From Chloranthus sessilifolius (lineage: Eukaryota; Streptophyta; Magnoliopsida; Chloranthales; Chloranthaceae), in assembly GCA_021018995.1 (NCBI GenBank), contig CM037590.1, forward strand, positions 37,698,287 to 37,762,286: a stretch of 64,000 nt of DNA. The letters run 5' to 3'. Positions within the stretch are counted from its first letter, which is position 1; the number at the start of each line of letters is the position of its first letter. Below the pieces are notes generated by a model. That model was not told the origin of the DNA. It saw nothing but the letters and a program-made list of their open reading frames with translations, and ran no database searches. This document shows, piece by piece, positions 12,001 through 25,980 of this stretch. The position numbers were made by a program, and so were the translations under genes.

Positions 12001-15000
12001 GCACCGTCAACAAATGCTTGATGTTACAGTGGTATCCCATGAGACAAGTGATTCTTTCCATAGAAGCAAAAAATCTGGGGTGGGGGGGGGGGAATCATAT
12101 GTAAAATGGACATGGAAAAGGTTTACGACTGTGTCTATTGGGGTTTCCTGGATTACACAATGCAAAGAACGGGTTTTAGGGTGAGATGGAGGAGATGGAT
12201 GTGGCGTCCTACGCATCTTTACGGTTTCGATTATGGTGAATAGATCGCCTAAGGGTTATTTTAAGAGTTCTAGGGGTTCGAGATAGGGGGACCTGTTTTC
12301 TCCATACCTCTTTAATATGGTGGGGGGAGGACTTAGCAGATTGTTACTAAGGGTGTCTAGCCAAGGTTGTTTTCTAGTGTTTGATGTTACAAGGCGAGGG
12401 CCATTGATCACTCATGTCCATTTTGTGGACGCCAGTAATTTTCTGCGAGGCTTCTAGTAATGACCTCTGATACGTAAGAGCAGTTTGTACTGTTTATAAG
12501 GGTATGTCGGGGTAGCGTGTTAACGTCCATAAAACAAGAATTCTGGGGGGGTGGGAGTTGATGTGGGGTGATAGAGTCCTTGGTCAGGGACATGGGATGT
12601 CTTGTGAATTCACTCTCGTCTCTTGATCTCGGACTACCCTTATGGGTGGGGAAGCCATGAATGTCCCTTCAGGAACATGTGGTTAGAGTTCTGATTCTAG
12701 GTTGGGCATTTGGAAGGGGAACCTCTTCTAGATTAGGTGCTCACTAAAGCCACTTTCACGAAGCTCCCGATTTATTTTATGTCTAGTGGCTAACAATAAT
12801 CAACTAGAGCAGATTGAAAGGAATTTCCTATGGGAAGGAGGGGGCGGGGAGAAGATATATCACTTGATTAAGTGGGATGTGTGTCACTTGTCTAGAATGG
12901 AGGGTAATTTGGGCATTTGAAGGTTTTGTGAGATGAAAAAGGCCTTGTTGGGGAGGATTGGGGTGGAAGGGGAGGAGTTTGGGTACAAATATTGGTGGCT
13001 AAGTATGACCATATTAATAATGATTAAGGCATTAATAACAAAAAGAACATATCTTCGGCTTGGTGGAGAGGTATTGTCCGGTTAAAAGAGATTTTAATTA
13101 ATGCATCATATATGAGTGGGGAGTGGGGGATAGGATTTAGTTTTGGGAGAGCGATTGAATTGATGAGATGGCTTTGAAAGATTGGTTTCCTGTGATGTAC
13201 AACTTCCCTGAGAACCAAAAGGTGTTGGTTAGGGACACTTACAGTAGAGAGGGCTCCAACACTATTTGGGACATCAACATACATAGAATCTTTGTGAGAA
13301 TGAGCTGGTTATGATGGCGGAAGTTTTCGATGTCATGGAGAAGCGTAAATCTAATCGAAGGCTTTAAGATGTTAGAGTGCGGACACTTGAAAATAAAGGG
13401 ATCTTGACGGGGAACGCCAAGATCAAGAGCCTTGGAGTTGGGCCGCAACAGAATTTTCAGCTTTAAGGGAGAAAAAAAATAAAATAAAATTTTTGATGAG
13501 CAGTGTCCGTGAACAGTGTCACGGGCGTCGGTGAACAGTGTCGGACGTCCGTGAACAATGACGAATGTCCGTGATTTGGACTCCTGACTGTCCGTAGGTC
13601 ACTGACGTCCATGGGGCACTACGGACGTCCGTGGGTGTCGCGACAGAACTTCTAAATTTTGCAAAAATTTGTCTTCTTTGTGTTTTTATTAGTACTGGAC
13701 TCTTTATTTCGAATTTTATTTTAGTAGCCTATATAAAGTGGCTTGTAAAGACAATTTAATTAGATTATTGAATATTTTGAATGCTTTTATGCTTAAATAT
13801 TCTTTTGCCTGAGATGGGTTTGGTGTGAGGCTAAGGGAGCGATTCCCAAAAGCAATCTTTTCATCGTTTGGTATCTATTTTCTTTGATCTTTGTTATATT
13901 TGCTATCTATCGATCTCTGCTTGCTTCTAAATCTCAATCTATTGATTTCGATCCCAAAATTCTAAACCCCTTTTAGACCCTAAATCAATCAGAGCCAAAA
14001 CCCTTTTCTAAACCATAAGCCTATTACAAAACCATAAATCCATTTCACAACCCTAGTTATAGCCTGGGAATCTACATCGGATCGAAGATGAGCGCCCAAG
14101 CCTGGAAAAGACAGAGTTCTATCTCTAGGCTGATCTCTCATTAAATCTGAAAGTACTTGCGCATCGAATTGGACACCCTATTCGGATCTCGTGTGATTTA
14201 CCTACTGGAATTCTACGCACCCGAAGGTATCGAGTTAATTTTGAGATTAAGTTTGTTTTAATCTATTTAATTTCGGCAAATCTGCATAGAAATCATATTC
14301 ACGCATTTAGGGTTACCGTCCCGCGTCAGTTTTGGTATCAAAGTTAGATTTTCTAGGTTAGGGCATCTTTGCTTATCATATTTATTTTATTGCATTTTAT
14401 TCCAGTTTTGTTTGTGCACATTTAGTGTTCGATAAAATTCTTCTATTATGGTTGCACCCGTGTTACCGTGTTCACCATGAGCATGAGCGAGATTGCCGAT
14501 ATCATTAGGGACATCAAAGCTGAAATGTGTGCGATTAAGAATGGGAGCTGCGATGCTCCAAATTCTTAGCAAAGTCCTAAAAGTCGTGATGAGACTAGAG
14601 TCAGGGGATACCCCCATCATCGTGAACCCGAGTACGATCCCACTGAGAAGTTTTTAACATTTATTTGGGATGAAGTTCCAAACTTTGAGGGATGGATGAA
14701 TCCTCAAACCTTCGTGGAATGACTGTCTAGTGTAGAGGACTATTTTGATTGGTATGGCGTACCAAACGAGTACAAAACTAGGCCAGTGAAAACAAAGTTG
14801 GAGGGTAATGCCAAAATTTTTTGGACTCGCTTAGAACGTTGCACTGAGTCTCAGCGGAATAAATTCATCTCCACATGGGTAGACATGAAGGTGGAGTTTA
14901 TCGAACAGTATGCTCCTTTCACACACCGTCACCTCCTACGGGGTTTGAAAACCAAGACAAATAAGTGTCATGATTGCCTTAAGTGTCAAGGGCTTGGACA

Positions 15001-18000
15001 CTTTGCTTACCAATGCTCAATTAAATTTCCAACTCCGAATTTATTGCCTGAAGGCGAAAGTTCTAAGGAGCCAAAAAATATGAAAGTAGAAGAGGAAGTG
15101 TATGACCCTAGAACCGTGATAAGTGAAGAGGAGATGGAAGAAGCTGACGAAAGTCTAGTTTGTGTTGAAAAGACTTCTATTTCCCTTGTGAATAGTGATG
15201 TTGGGTCGAGTACACATGAGTCCATCGAACTGGATACACAAGAACCATTAGTGTCGCATGCACATGAGAGTATTGAGTCCATAGATACACATACACATCA
15301 TAGTCTTGAGTTGCATGCCGCTTCACATTCCGAGTTTTGTTGTGAGTTAAGTTTGAGTCTCATTTCGCATTACATGCGGAAATTAAGCAAGAGATTAATT
15401 CAAGCAACAATCAATATACATTATCTGTTGATACTCACAGGCATTTCAAGGAATATCAGGTGAGTGATCAATTGATGAATCGAATTAGGCCTGAGCGGTT
15501 CCCATCGGGATCCACAAATAAGCTCCAATCCACATGTGCTGAACCTTTTAGAATTTTGGTAAGGAGTGGTCCTAATGCATACGTGCTTGAGCTTCCTCCA
15601 GGTACGGGGGGTTAGTTCAACATTCAATGTGGAGGACCTAGTACCTTACCTGGGTTAAACCCCACCTCCTGAAAATCCTTTCCAGCCATCCCATAGCCCA
15701 ATCCCCTCCCAAGTTTGTAGCCGATACCCCTTCCCTTCCCCAGCAGGCAGAGAAAAGAGGTAATTGAGGAAATTTTAGATCTTGTGGCATTCACCTGCGG
15801 CAGAGTGATTCTGGTTTATGAGGTGCAAAGTGTTAGTAAGTTGACTACCGAGGGTGCATGGGCCAATCATGAGAGTTCGTCGTTAGAGTTCCTACATTCC
15901 CGACCGATATCGCGATTACATTTCATCGAAGATGAATTCCTTCAGGTCTGGGCGAGTTGATGAGCAGTTTCAAAAATATTTGGTAGAGTGGGTTGGCGAG
16001 TTGGGTTATCAAGTTCATCAAGGAGAGATTTACCGTGTGGGTCTTGCTACAATCAACCGAGATGAGGATCATACGTCACCAGGAGCCGAGATTGTTGAGG
16101 CTAGTTGCAAAAACTTCCACTGATCGGGCCCCGATATACTTGATCAGTACTACGTGCGTGTTTCATCGGTAATGAAGCATTTTGAGTGGAGGAGAATGAC
16201 GGGGAACACCAAGATCGAGAGCCTTGGAGTTGGGCCGCAACAGAATTTTCAGCTTCAAGGGAGAAAAAAAATATAAATTTTGATGAACAGTGTTTGTGAA
16301 CAGTATCACAGACGTTCGCGGACAGTGTCACGGACATCCGTGATGAACAGTGTCGGACGTCCGTGATTTTGACCCCTCATTGTTCGTAGGTCACCGACGT
16401 TTGTGGGGCACTACGGATGTCCGTGGGCATCGCGAAGGAACTTCTAAATTTTACGAAAATTGACTTTTTTTGTGTTTTATTAGTAATATGACTCTTTATT
16501 TCGAATTTTATTTTGGTAGCTTATATAAAAAGGCATGTAAAGACAATTTAATTAGATTATTGAATATTTTGAATGCTTTTATGCTTGAATATTCTTCTGC
16601 CTGAGATGGGTTTGGTGTGTGGCCAAGGGAGCGATTCGCAAAAGTTATCTTTTCATCGTTTGGTATCTATTTTCTTTTATCTTTGTTATATTTGCTATCT
16701 ATCGATCTCTGTTGCTTTCTAAATCTCAATCTATTGATTTCGATCCCAGAATCCTAAATCCCTTTTGAACCCTAAATCAATCAGAGCTAAAACCCTTTTC
16801 TAAACCATAAGCCTATTACAAAACCATAAATCCATTTTACAATCCTAGTTATAGCTTGCGAATCTACATTGGATTGAAGACGAGTGCCCAAGCCTGGAAA
16901 AGCTAGAGTTCTATCTCTAGGCCGATCTCGCCTCAAATCTGAAAGTACTTGCGCATCGGATTGGACACCCTATTCGGATCTCGCATGATTTACCTACTGG
17001 AATTCTACGCACGCGAAGGTATCGAGTTAATTTTGAGATTAAGTTTGTTTTAATCTATTTAATTTTGGCAAATCCGCATAGAAATCATATTCACGCCTTT
17101 TATGGTTACCGTCCCGCGTAAGATCTTCTCCAGTAGATCCTTTTATAATTTCTTGTTCGGCAATTGTCCATGTTTCATAGTCCAGTAGATCCTTTTATAA
17201 TTTCTTGTTCGGCAATTGTCCATGTTTCATAGTTGGGTGATAGTTTGGAAGGGTTGTTCTCCCCCTAGAGTTTACTTCTTTGGGTGAAGCCTTGCTTGTG
17301 GTCAGATTCTCACGGTTGATCAGCTTTTGAAAAGAGGAAAGTCTATGCAGAACCAATGTGTTATGCGCCTCCAGGGTCATGAATTCGCTTCTCATCTCTT
17401 CATTTGTTGTTGGATTGCTAGAGAGATTTGGGGTACGATGTTTAAAACCTTTGGGGTAAGCTGGCTGGCTCCTACTTTTGGTGATCTCATAGACGCTTGG
17501 GACTATGGTGCTTTTAGTCGGGTGAAGAGGCCTTTTGAAGGGCGACCTTGTTTGCAGTTCTTTGGCGGTTTTAGCTGAAAAGAAATGATAAGAGTGTTTC
17601 CCGAAGTGCAGAAAATGTTAAGGGGCTTCTTGGGTAGTTTCTCACTACCTCATCAGGTATGTACTTTCTTTCTTCACTTTTTTCATTTTAATATATTTCT
17701 TTGTTATCGATCAAAAAAAAAAGTGGGGAAAATGTGGCTCTTATTATTTGCAATGTTAGTGATCAGGTTTTGAGTTGGGTTCATTTGGATACGGAAGCCA
17801 TGGCAGAGGATGACAAGGCTTTAGTGGATTTCTGGGACGATTTAACTCTCATGTAGTTTTGGCTTGCTCTTATGGGTTTCCTTGTGCCTTGAGGCTCCTT
17901 TGAAGCTTCAGGGTTGCGCTTGGTGCTTTTCCTTTTTCATTATTTTGGCTTAGCCCTCCTGCCTGTTACTCTTAGCTTCTTGCTATGCTCAGGTTGTAGT

Positions 18001-19201
18001 CATTGTCTGTTTTTCTAATATATTTACATTTATAGATTAAAAAAAACAAATTCTTTTGAAGGACCCAAGCCTTTTCATTTGTAATTTACTAAATTACCCA
18101 CAATTTTTTTGGTTCAACGACAATTTTATTTTACTATGGCGAAATGAGGAACACTTCGATGGAATTAGGTGGTATTTTTTCATACATGCTATAGGAGTCG
18201 TGTCATGTTGAGAAGTGTCCAATTGGCAGCAAGTGTCGGCACACCAAAAATCTCAAAAGTAGAATTTCCTAGGTAACACTTTGATTAACCCCTAAAACAC
18301 GAATACCGAGCAAACAATGTGTGATTCTGTGAAGGAATGCAACAAGAACCAGGGCTGCTGCAACATAAGTCTCTACATCTAGCTACTGATAAATGGAAAA
18401 AAAGTCAGAACATCTTGAAACTAATATAGGGTTAAGCATTAATTATAATTCTTTAGTGAGTAATGATTTACCTAGGAGGTTAGTAGATGATAATATATTT
18501 TTGTTATATTATAACTCATATTTTTTAAAGAGTAAAAGTAATTTGTTACTACACATATTTTGATTTTCTGTCTTACTAGCTGCATTTTGGAAGCAGAGGA
18601 AAACATGTAGCCATATACAGTGAGATGTGGTGTTAGTCATATATTTGATCTTATGCTCTCTAGCTTCCTTGATCTTGTGGTACTTATGTTTAAATTGACT
18701 GACCTGATTGCTTCCAGATTGAATTATTCAGGTTGCCTGATTGCTTCCACATTGAATTATAGCACAAGGCCCTGAACTGTGTTGAATATTGTTTTGTATC
18801 TCAATTGTTTTGTAGTTGCATACTTTTTTTGTTTTCTATCAGGCTTCATAATTATTATGCTTCTGATAACCATTTCATGGCATAACACCTTGAAGTCTTG
18901 AACACTCATCATGGAATTTGTTATTTTGATAGACAGTCTCTGCATTTGAATATCTTTTGCAGTCTTGTTGTATTGGGAAATACCACTGAATTTGAAAGAG
19001 CAGTTCTTTGGCTTTCTGACAACCTTACATTTGACATTGATGCTCGGATAAATCTTTTTGAGGTTTGTAATTAATTTTTCTTATGATTAAGACTTCATCT
19101 TACTAAAATTGAATGCCTAATCACTAAAAAGTAATACCCGTTGGGTACTTTGGCGGATGATTCTTATATATATATGTGTGTGTGTGTGTGCGCGCGTGTG
19201 C

Positions 19202-19259
<58 letters not shown>

Positions 19260-22200
19260 TGAAGTAACATATTTATGCATGTTTCTGACTGTGTTGTTTG
19301 TCCCCCTTTCTCAAAACTCTGTAGTGCAACATAAGAGTTCTTGGAGGGCTTGTTTCTGCTCATATTCTTGCAACTGATTCCACAGACAGGTTAGTCAATG
19401 GAATATACAAGAATCAGCTACTTAGACTTGCTGAAGACTTGGGAAGGCGTTTCTTATGTGCATTTGATACCCCAACGGGCTTGCCATATGCATGGATTAA
19501 TCTAAAGGTACAGCCTAAATATGTTTCACTTTATTGTTTGTATTTCATTCCTGAAAAAAAAATCAATTCAGATTATTGTAATTGCTGAATGCTTTTTAAA
19601 CTTCAAAAGGAAAATGAGTAACTCAGTTTATTGTCTATCAAGGATACTTTGGTTAGCTGATACATATCATCAATACTCAATACTGAGACTAGATTATATG
19701 TGTCGGGTGATCCAAACTTGTATTGGACAATACAGGTGCATATGTAACCTTGTGTAGGATTGTATTGTTTGATTGAATGGCAATCTGCAGTACATCTCGC
19801 CCATGCTCAAAATAGATAGGTCTCTTTTCAGACAAAATTTTGAATAATGCTATTGATCGTTAAATAATAAAAAGCTTGCAAGTGCACAAGTTCATGGAAC
19901 TAGGGCGAGACAAGGGTGTCGACCCATATGGACTAGTTGTTTACTCTAACTACCTCCTTGATTAAACAGAGGTTTATAAAAGGAAAAACTCTAATTAAGT
20001 TATCTAGAAATGCACGTAAAACAGATTTGGAAAAGAGTGAGAAAAATGGCTTGGGATCCCTTTTATCACAAATTCGTAAATAACTCGTATCCTATTCGGC
20101 TATTCCTAATCTAATCCGAATTCTGGGTAATCAACCTTCTTTTTGCTACAAGCTAAAGCCAAGTAAAAATATCAGATCCTATTCATAGTCACGGACCAGT
20201 CGGGGCGATATGATCCGTCTAATCTCTAGCGATCTAATCTGTAAGCATCATTGCACGAAACCTATCAAATTAGACTACAAGTACTAGTTCGAAGGCGAAT
20301 ATCCTATTAGATCTTAACCCTAATCCCTACAAGGCCATTAGAATTATCAAAAATAGAATTAAAGCGATTTAAAACCATCTATCGTAACAACGTAGATCCC
20401 AATCGTGCAATCGTTACCACAGAAAATTCAGATTAGAAAAGAAATCAAATTCAAATTATATACTCATCGTTGATATACAAGGAATCCCAGACTTGGGGAG
20501 TTTTAGCTGCGCATCGTTGCAGTGATCTTCATCATTGCTGAATCGATCATGAGACGATGATTACAATTCTCTCAAGCTCACCAATCTCTCAAATTTGGAA
20601 ACTAAAAGACTAGAAAAACTACAATCAAGGACCAAAATTTCGGGTATCATTTCGGTTTTAGAGGGGACCGAAACCGAAATTTTGGACGAAATTTCGCTGA
20701 AATTTTGGGTCCCATACAAAAATGACCGAAATTTTGGTCATTTCGGCCGAAATTTTGATTCTTTACTACAACTCAAAGCAAACGTAAACTAAGAAGACTC
20801 TCCTAATTCTAACCCTAGGGTCCTTATTTATGGAATCATAAGGCCCTAGTACAGTGTTTAATCATGGCAAGTAATCTCTAAACCGCCCAAAGAAGCAGCT
20901 TAGGAGGAAGAAGATCTCGGACTCTTGGAATCCAGCACAACGCAGCCTGTCGCGCTTGAAAATTCGCAGAAATACCTTATTTAGACCGGTTGAAAGTGGA
21001 TTTCGACCGGTCGAGTTCATAATCTCTTCTCAGGCTTTGCAGGGGCTATTCTCTGTTCCATTCCAATTTATTTTTTTGAAGCTTTGCATTTGATTTTTGA
21101 CTGGTCGATTTCCAGTTCGACTGGTCCAATTTGGTTCTCTTCTCTCTTTCTTTCAGCCCTTTCACTGTCTTATTTCAACCGGTCGATTTCAACTCTCAAC
21201 CGGTCCAAAATGACTCTCGACTGGTCCAGTTCAGCAGTTTCTTTCCTTTCCTTTTTCTTCTCTACTGCTGCTGCGCTATTTCGACTGGTCGGTTTTGACA
21301 GTTTTCTCTATTCTGCTATGTTCTGTCCTCTGTTTTCAGCCATGGGTTCTAGATCTTCTCTCCTTCATTCTTTTATCCACTTTCTTGCTCTTTTTCTCTT
21401 CGAAACCTATTGCACTACATCTTGCACTAAAGGTAGCCATTAGTAATCAGTTGAGGCCTAGCAATGCCAAGATTAGGGTCTAATTTGTATGGTTTTGAAG
21501 GCTGATCAACTATCATGACTGATAATTTTTCGATGATGGATGAGTTGGCAATGGATGGTGGAGATGATGCATGAGCTTAATATCGTTGTTGTATATTGTC
21601 ATGCCTTCCTCGATATTGTTATGGTCATTGTTTTGGCCTTAAGGTCATGTTGTTGGTGCCAAGTAACATGTTGTAGGCTAAGTATTTAGCCACTTGTTTT
21701 GATCATAGTGTGTACCATGACCACTTTAGTGCATGAGTTGCACCAATTTCTTGGTGAGTGCAAGTGTTTGCACCACATTGTTGTTTGTTGTTCTTGGACT
21801 GTTAGGTGAGAGTTGTTGTGTTGTGAGCATATCAAGTCGTGTAAATATGTACCCATTCATGTATTTGTTGGAAAGTTAGTCATCCATGTCATACGTGCTC
21901 CAACTTGATGGGGACTGTTGGAGATAATATGATACATACGATATGTAGTGTGTTAGAGTCTACTGTTGGAGACAATGTGTTAGTATTACAGTTTAGTCCC
22001 ACATTGCGTAGAAAAGTTGTCCACTTATGTGTTGCACTCGATAAAGAGCCTTAGATATAACTCATTATCTTATTAGTATCAATGTAGTCCTTTAGTGCTA
22101 TTGTGCACTCTTATCTCTCCCTCATTATCTTCTGCACATGCCATAAAAAGATGTAACTTCACAGTTGATTTTTCTTCCTCCAACTTAAGAAAAACAGGAA

Positions 22201-25200
22201 ACCTAAGCGAAAAGGCTCCGTAAACATCATCTAGATGATATTTTACATATCTTCCAAACATAGCAATTATAATATGGTTTGAATGAATAAAAAAATTAGG
22301 AGATTTCCTTATTAGGACTGACATCAATATTTTACAAAGAGAGGTGCCTTTCTAATGCCCTTATAAATCCCCATATTGATACTGATAAAAAAAATAAAAT
22401 AAAAACCCATATTGAAATTTGGATCTGGGTTATATGATCATACTATGCAAAATGATGAGCTGAAGCTATAGTGCAAATCTCTTCCCTTGAAATTTTGCAT
22501 TGTTTGATATGTTAAACATTTTTTGGCTGCCGTCTGGATATATATGAACAATCTGCTCTTTCCAACCCAGAGACTGGTTCTATAACTTCAGAAAGTTCAT
22601 TGTAATTTCATGGAATTAGAGCCTCAAGGGTTTCCCATGGAGACTTGTTAATATTATGTGAAGGATGACAGATCCATATTTGCAAAAGAGCTACTCTTGT
22701 ATGCTGACTATATCTGCTACTTCCCTGTGTCTTCACACCAAATTTTAACTCCTGTAGTCAGAAAACTTTGATGCTACCATGGTAGTTAAAATCCTGCTCC
22801 TGGTTCAATTCCTATGTTTCAGTTCTAATATTTTAGAAAATGATCCTCAGATTCAGAATCTAAGCACCTAAGATAGCTTTCGATTTTGGTCAGATTGACA
22901 GAATACAATTCGGGTTTTTACCGCATAGGAATTCCATATAATGTCATTATTTAAAACAATTTGATGTACAAGGTTTGAATATGTTTGCTTTAATTAACTC
23001 CTTTTCTCTGGTAAGATGCACTTTATGGTTTTGAACTCCTTTCGTCCTTATCTTTTCAATATAATTTTATGATTTGAATATTATGTACTTTCCAAATAAA
23101 TTACCTATCTTCCCCATATATTTCATTATTAAGATATCATTTATCTTCCAAATAAAATTTACTACTGGCACTTCAATTTTGTAAGACAACTCGATCTGTC
23201 TCTCTTAATATTTTATTATTAAAAACAATGGATCTGATCCATACTACTCAAGTAGTCATTTTAAGTCAGAGTACCAGTGCATGTATGATGCATTACAGAT
23301 TCTAATGACTTCAACCTGTATTATACATGCTCAAGTTCATATATAGTATCCCATCTATTGCTTTTATATTCAAGTTGTCTTTAATTCTATCTAGACCTAT
23401 CAAAGATGCTGAGTTTCCTGTCCTTTATTGTGTGCTTATTCCTATCCATGTATGGTTAATCATTGGAGCTGGACATCAATACCTAGATCACCATACAACA
23501 TATATATTTTTTTATTATCAATTGTTCCTAATTCAATCTAGTTACCTGGTTAGAAGTTAAAGACAAAGCTAAGATGAAGACCTGGACCAGTTAATTGATA
23601 ATGAAAGCTCTACTGATCTAATGTGTAACAGTGCAGAAGTGTTGCGCTAATTTTGAGAATTTGCCTCTCATATGTTTAGTGTTGTGTGAGAGAAGTCCCC
23701 CTGTAATAAGTTTGGACAGAGAAAGTTCCAATCTGGTGCTCCCTGATCGAACGATCTCATTTGCTGTTTTAAAGTTTTAGAACATGCAATTCTTACGGAT
23801 TAAATCTTTCTTAACCATGCAATTCTTACAGATGCTTTAATATTGTGGGCTAGTATGATTTTATGGTTTGATAATATGTGAGTAATGGTGATTGCAGTAT
23901 GGAGTGATGGAGAATGAAACAACTGAAACTAGCACGTCCGGGTGTGGTGAGAGAGCTGACCTGTTGCAGTCTTAAATGCTATCATAGTGTAAGAGGCCTG
24001 CAAATGGTTGGTTGACATCTAATTTCTGAATTCAGGTTCGCTCATCCTTGAAATGGGATCATTATCACGGTTAACTGGCGACTCCAGGTTTGAAGCTGCA
24101 GCTTTGCGTGCCCTTCGTAAGTTATGGAGCATGAGAAGTTCTTTGGATCTTCTAGGCACCACACTGGATGTGGTCACTGGAGAATGGATAGAATATTCAT
24201 CTGGCATTGGGGCTGGTACATCCTCCTTGTGCTTTTGATTTCTATATGCGTCTGTTGTACTTTTTTTGAAATTCGTAAGAACATTTATGCAGACTATATA
24301 AAAATTAGAAATTGGAGCGTATTTGCTTAATAAAACTATATAAAAATTAGAAATTCAAGAAATAACAAAATCAAATCGAGAGTGAAACTATATGAATAAT
24401 TAGAAATTGGAGATTATTTGCTCAATAGAAATCCTGAAGTTCCATAAACTCTATCATCGAAGTCAAGCTTGTCCAAAATCTGCTCTCACATCACTTGCTG
24501 GATACCTGTTTGGTGCATCTCGAAGCAACACTAATCACTTCAGTTAATTGATCTGTGTTGAATTGCCTCTTGCATCCTGATCTTCCTTCCACAACTGTTG
24601 TGATACGAGCACCTCTTACAGCCATTTACTTGTTTCACTATCTATGGCTTACAGAAAAGCCTGCACTGGTACCAATTTGAGGCACGTATTCTACCTAGAA
24701 ATATCAAAAACCAAAATAAAGAAATAAAAATGATACTGGTCAGCCAGCCTAACAGAATCTCTCCTAGCTTAATAAATAGTCATTGATTAGTTTTGAAGTC
24801 CTGCATACTTCTTCCCAATCTAAACCCATATACTTATAACATTTTCCCTAATACTGAAGTAATGGGTTAATATGTATTAATATTAAACAGTAGTCCCAAT
24901 AATGAAAATAGTATTGCAGAGCCCATTGACTGATGTCAACGTTGCCTCATCAGATGACGCTAGGAAGTTGAGACAATGTGTGCACCATGCAATAAAATTT
25001 CACTTTTGTTTCTATATTTATTAAAAACAAAATGCATTATTTTATTGATTAGCTTCTTTAAATGATACCTTGTGCCAACCGATCAAAAAAGAAAAAGGAA
25101 AGTGATACCTTGTGATTCTCAATGCCATGGCTGAAATTGATTTTATATCGTCACTGGTGCATAAACGTAGTGTACTCCAATGCCTTTATTTTATTCTCTT

Positions 25201-25887
25201 GTAGGAGTTGATTCATTCTATGAGTATCTAATGAAAGCCCACATTCTTTTCGGTGGGGAAGAGTTCTGGGATATGTTCCATTCAGCTTATCTTGCGGTGC
25301 AGAAATATTTCCGGCATGGGCCATGGTTCAGCACTTGCACATGTTTCTTTTAATTTTATTGAACTCTTTTAATTATCTGCTTATTTAAATTGCTTCATTT
25401 GCCATTTTGATTTCTCAGATAGTTACTTTTTTTTAATCTATCCTTCCTCATTGTCTGGTACGATAATGGGTACAATTGCTCATGAAATTTTGATATGTTA
25501 TACAAGGTATGTAGGAAATATTTTACTTGAATATCTACGTACTCTAGACTACATAATTTATAATCTAAGATTTTGGATATCTACCTACTCTAGACTACAT
25601 AATTTATAATCTAAGATTCATGTCTAGTTTTTTATTACTCTAAAGGAACTGACTGCAATATTGAGACTGTTTTTGGAACAATATTTAATTGTTGGAAAGA
25701 ATCATTTCCACCATAAAAGTAAATAAAATAACACATCAGGAATATTCAAGGAGTAACATTCATAAAGCTTCAGTCCCATCACTCTATATTGTAGAGTTTA
25801 CTTCATCTTATTATTTAATGGCCGGGTCCGTGGAATTTGAAGACACCCTTTTTTCCAGTCCCGACACCATCTATTGTCGTGACTTGA

Positions 25888-25980
<93 letters not shown>

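Larger units (their letters stand above)
13405..17121 (+). mobile_element. Non-autonomous Ty3/gypsy-like LTR element 1 (intron 4, inside LINE A)
   Basis: It has two LTRs of 924 and 925 bp, a PBS-like TGGTATCAAAGTT (14333) and a purine tract (GTGGAGGAGAA) before the 3' LTR. It is flanked by an exact 5-bp target duplication GATCT (13400-13404, 17122-17126). Joining the flanks restores the continuity of LINE A. The internal 1.87 kb keeps a gag-like frame and a short integrase C-terminal remnant, but no protease, RT, RNase H or integrase core. It depends on another element for mobility. It lies in the same direction as the host gene. Confidence 0.92.
8930..18046 (+). mobile_element. LINE A: decayed L1-type retrotransposon with nested insertions (intron 4)
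   Basis: Plus-strand pieces of an L1 ORF2 are found in order. They are: an RT-upstream segment ([19 protein letters not shown] near 9865-9925); RT motifs ([17 protein letters not shown] near 10305; LVSNRL-like and GRQILD near 10420-10475); RT after the nested LINE C ([16 protein letters not shown] near 12105-12155); a thumb-like region ([14 protein letters not shown] near 12800); and a zf-RVT-like C-terminal part after the gypsy-like element (17235-17560). A final stop and A tract lie near 18039-18046. Many stops and frameshifts are present. The endonuclease domain is not seen, so either the 5' half is deleted or it is unrecognisable. The start coordinate is approximate. Confidence 0.75.
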
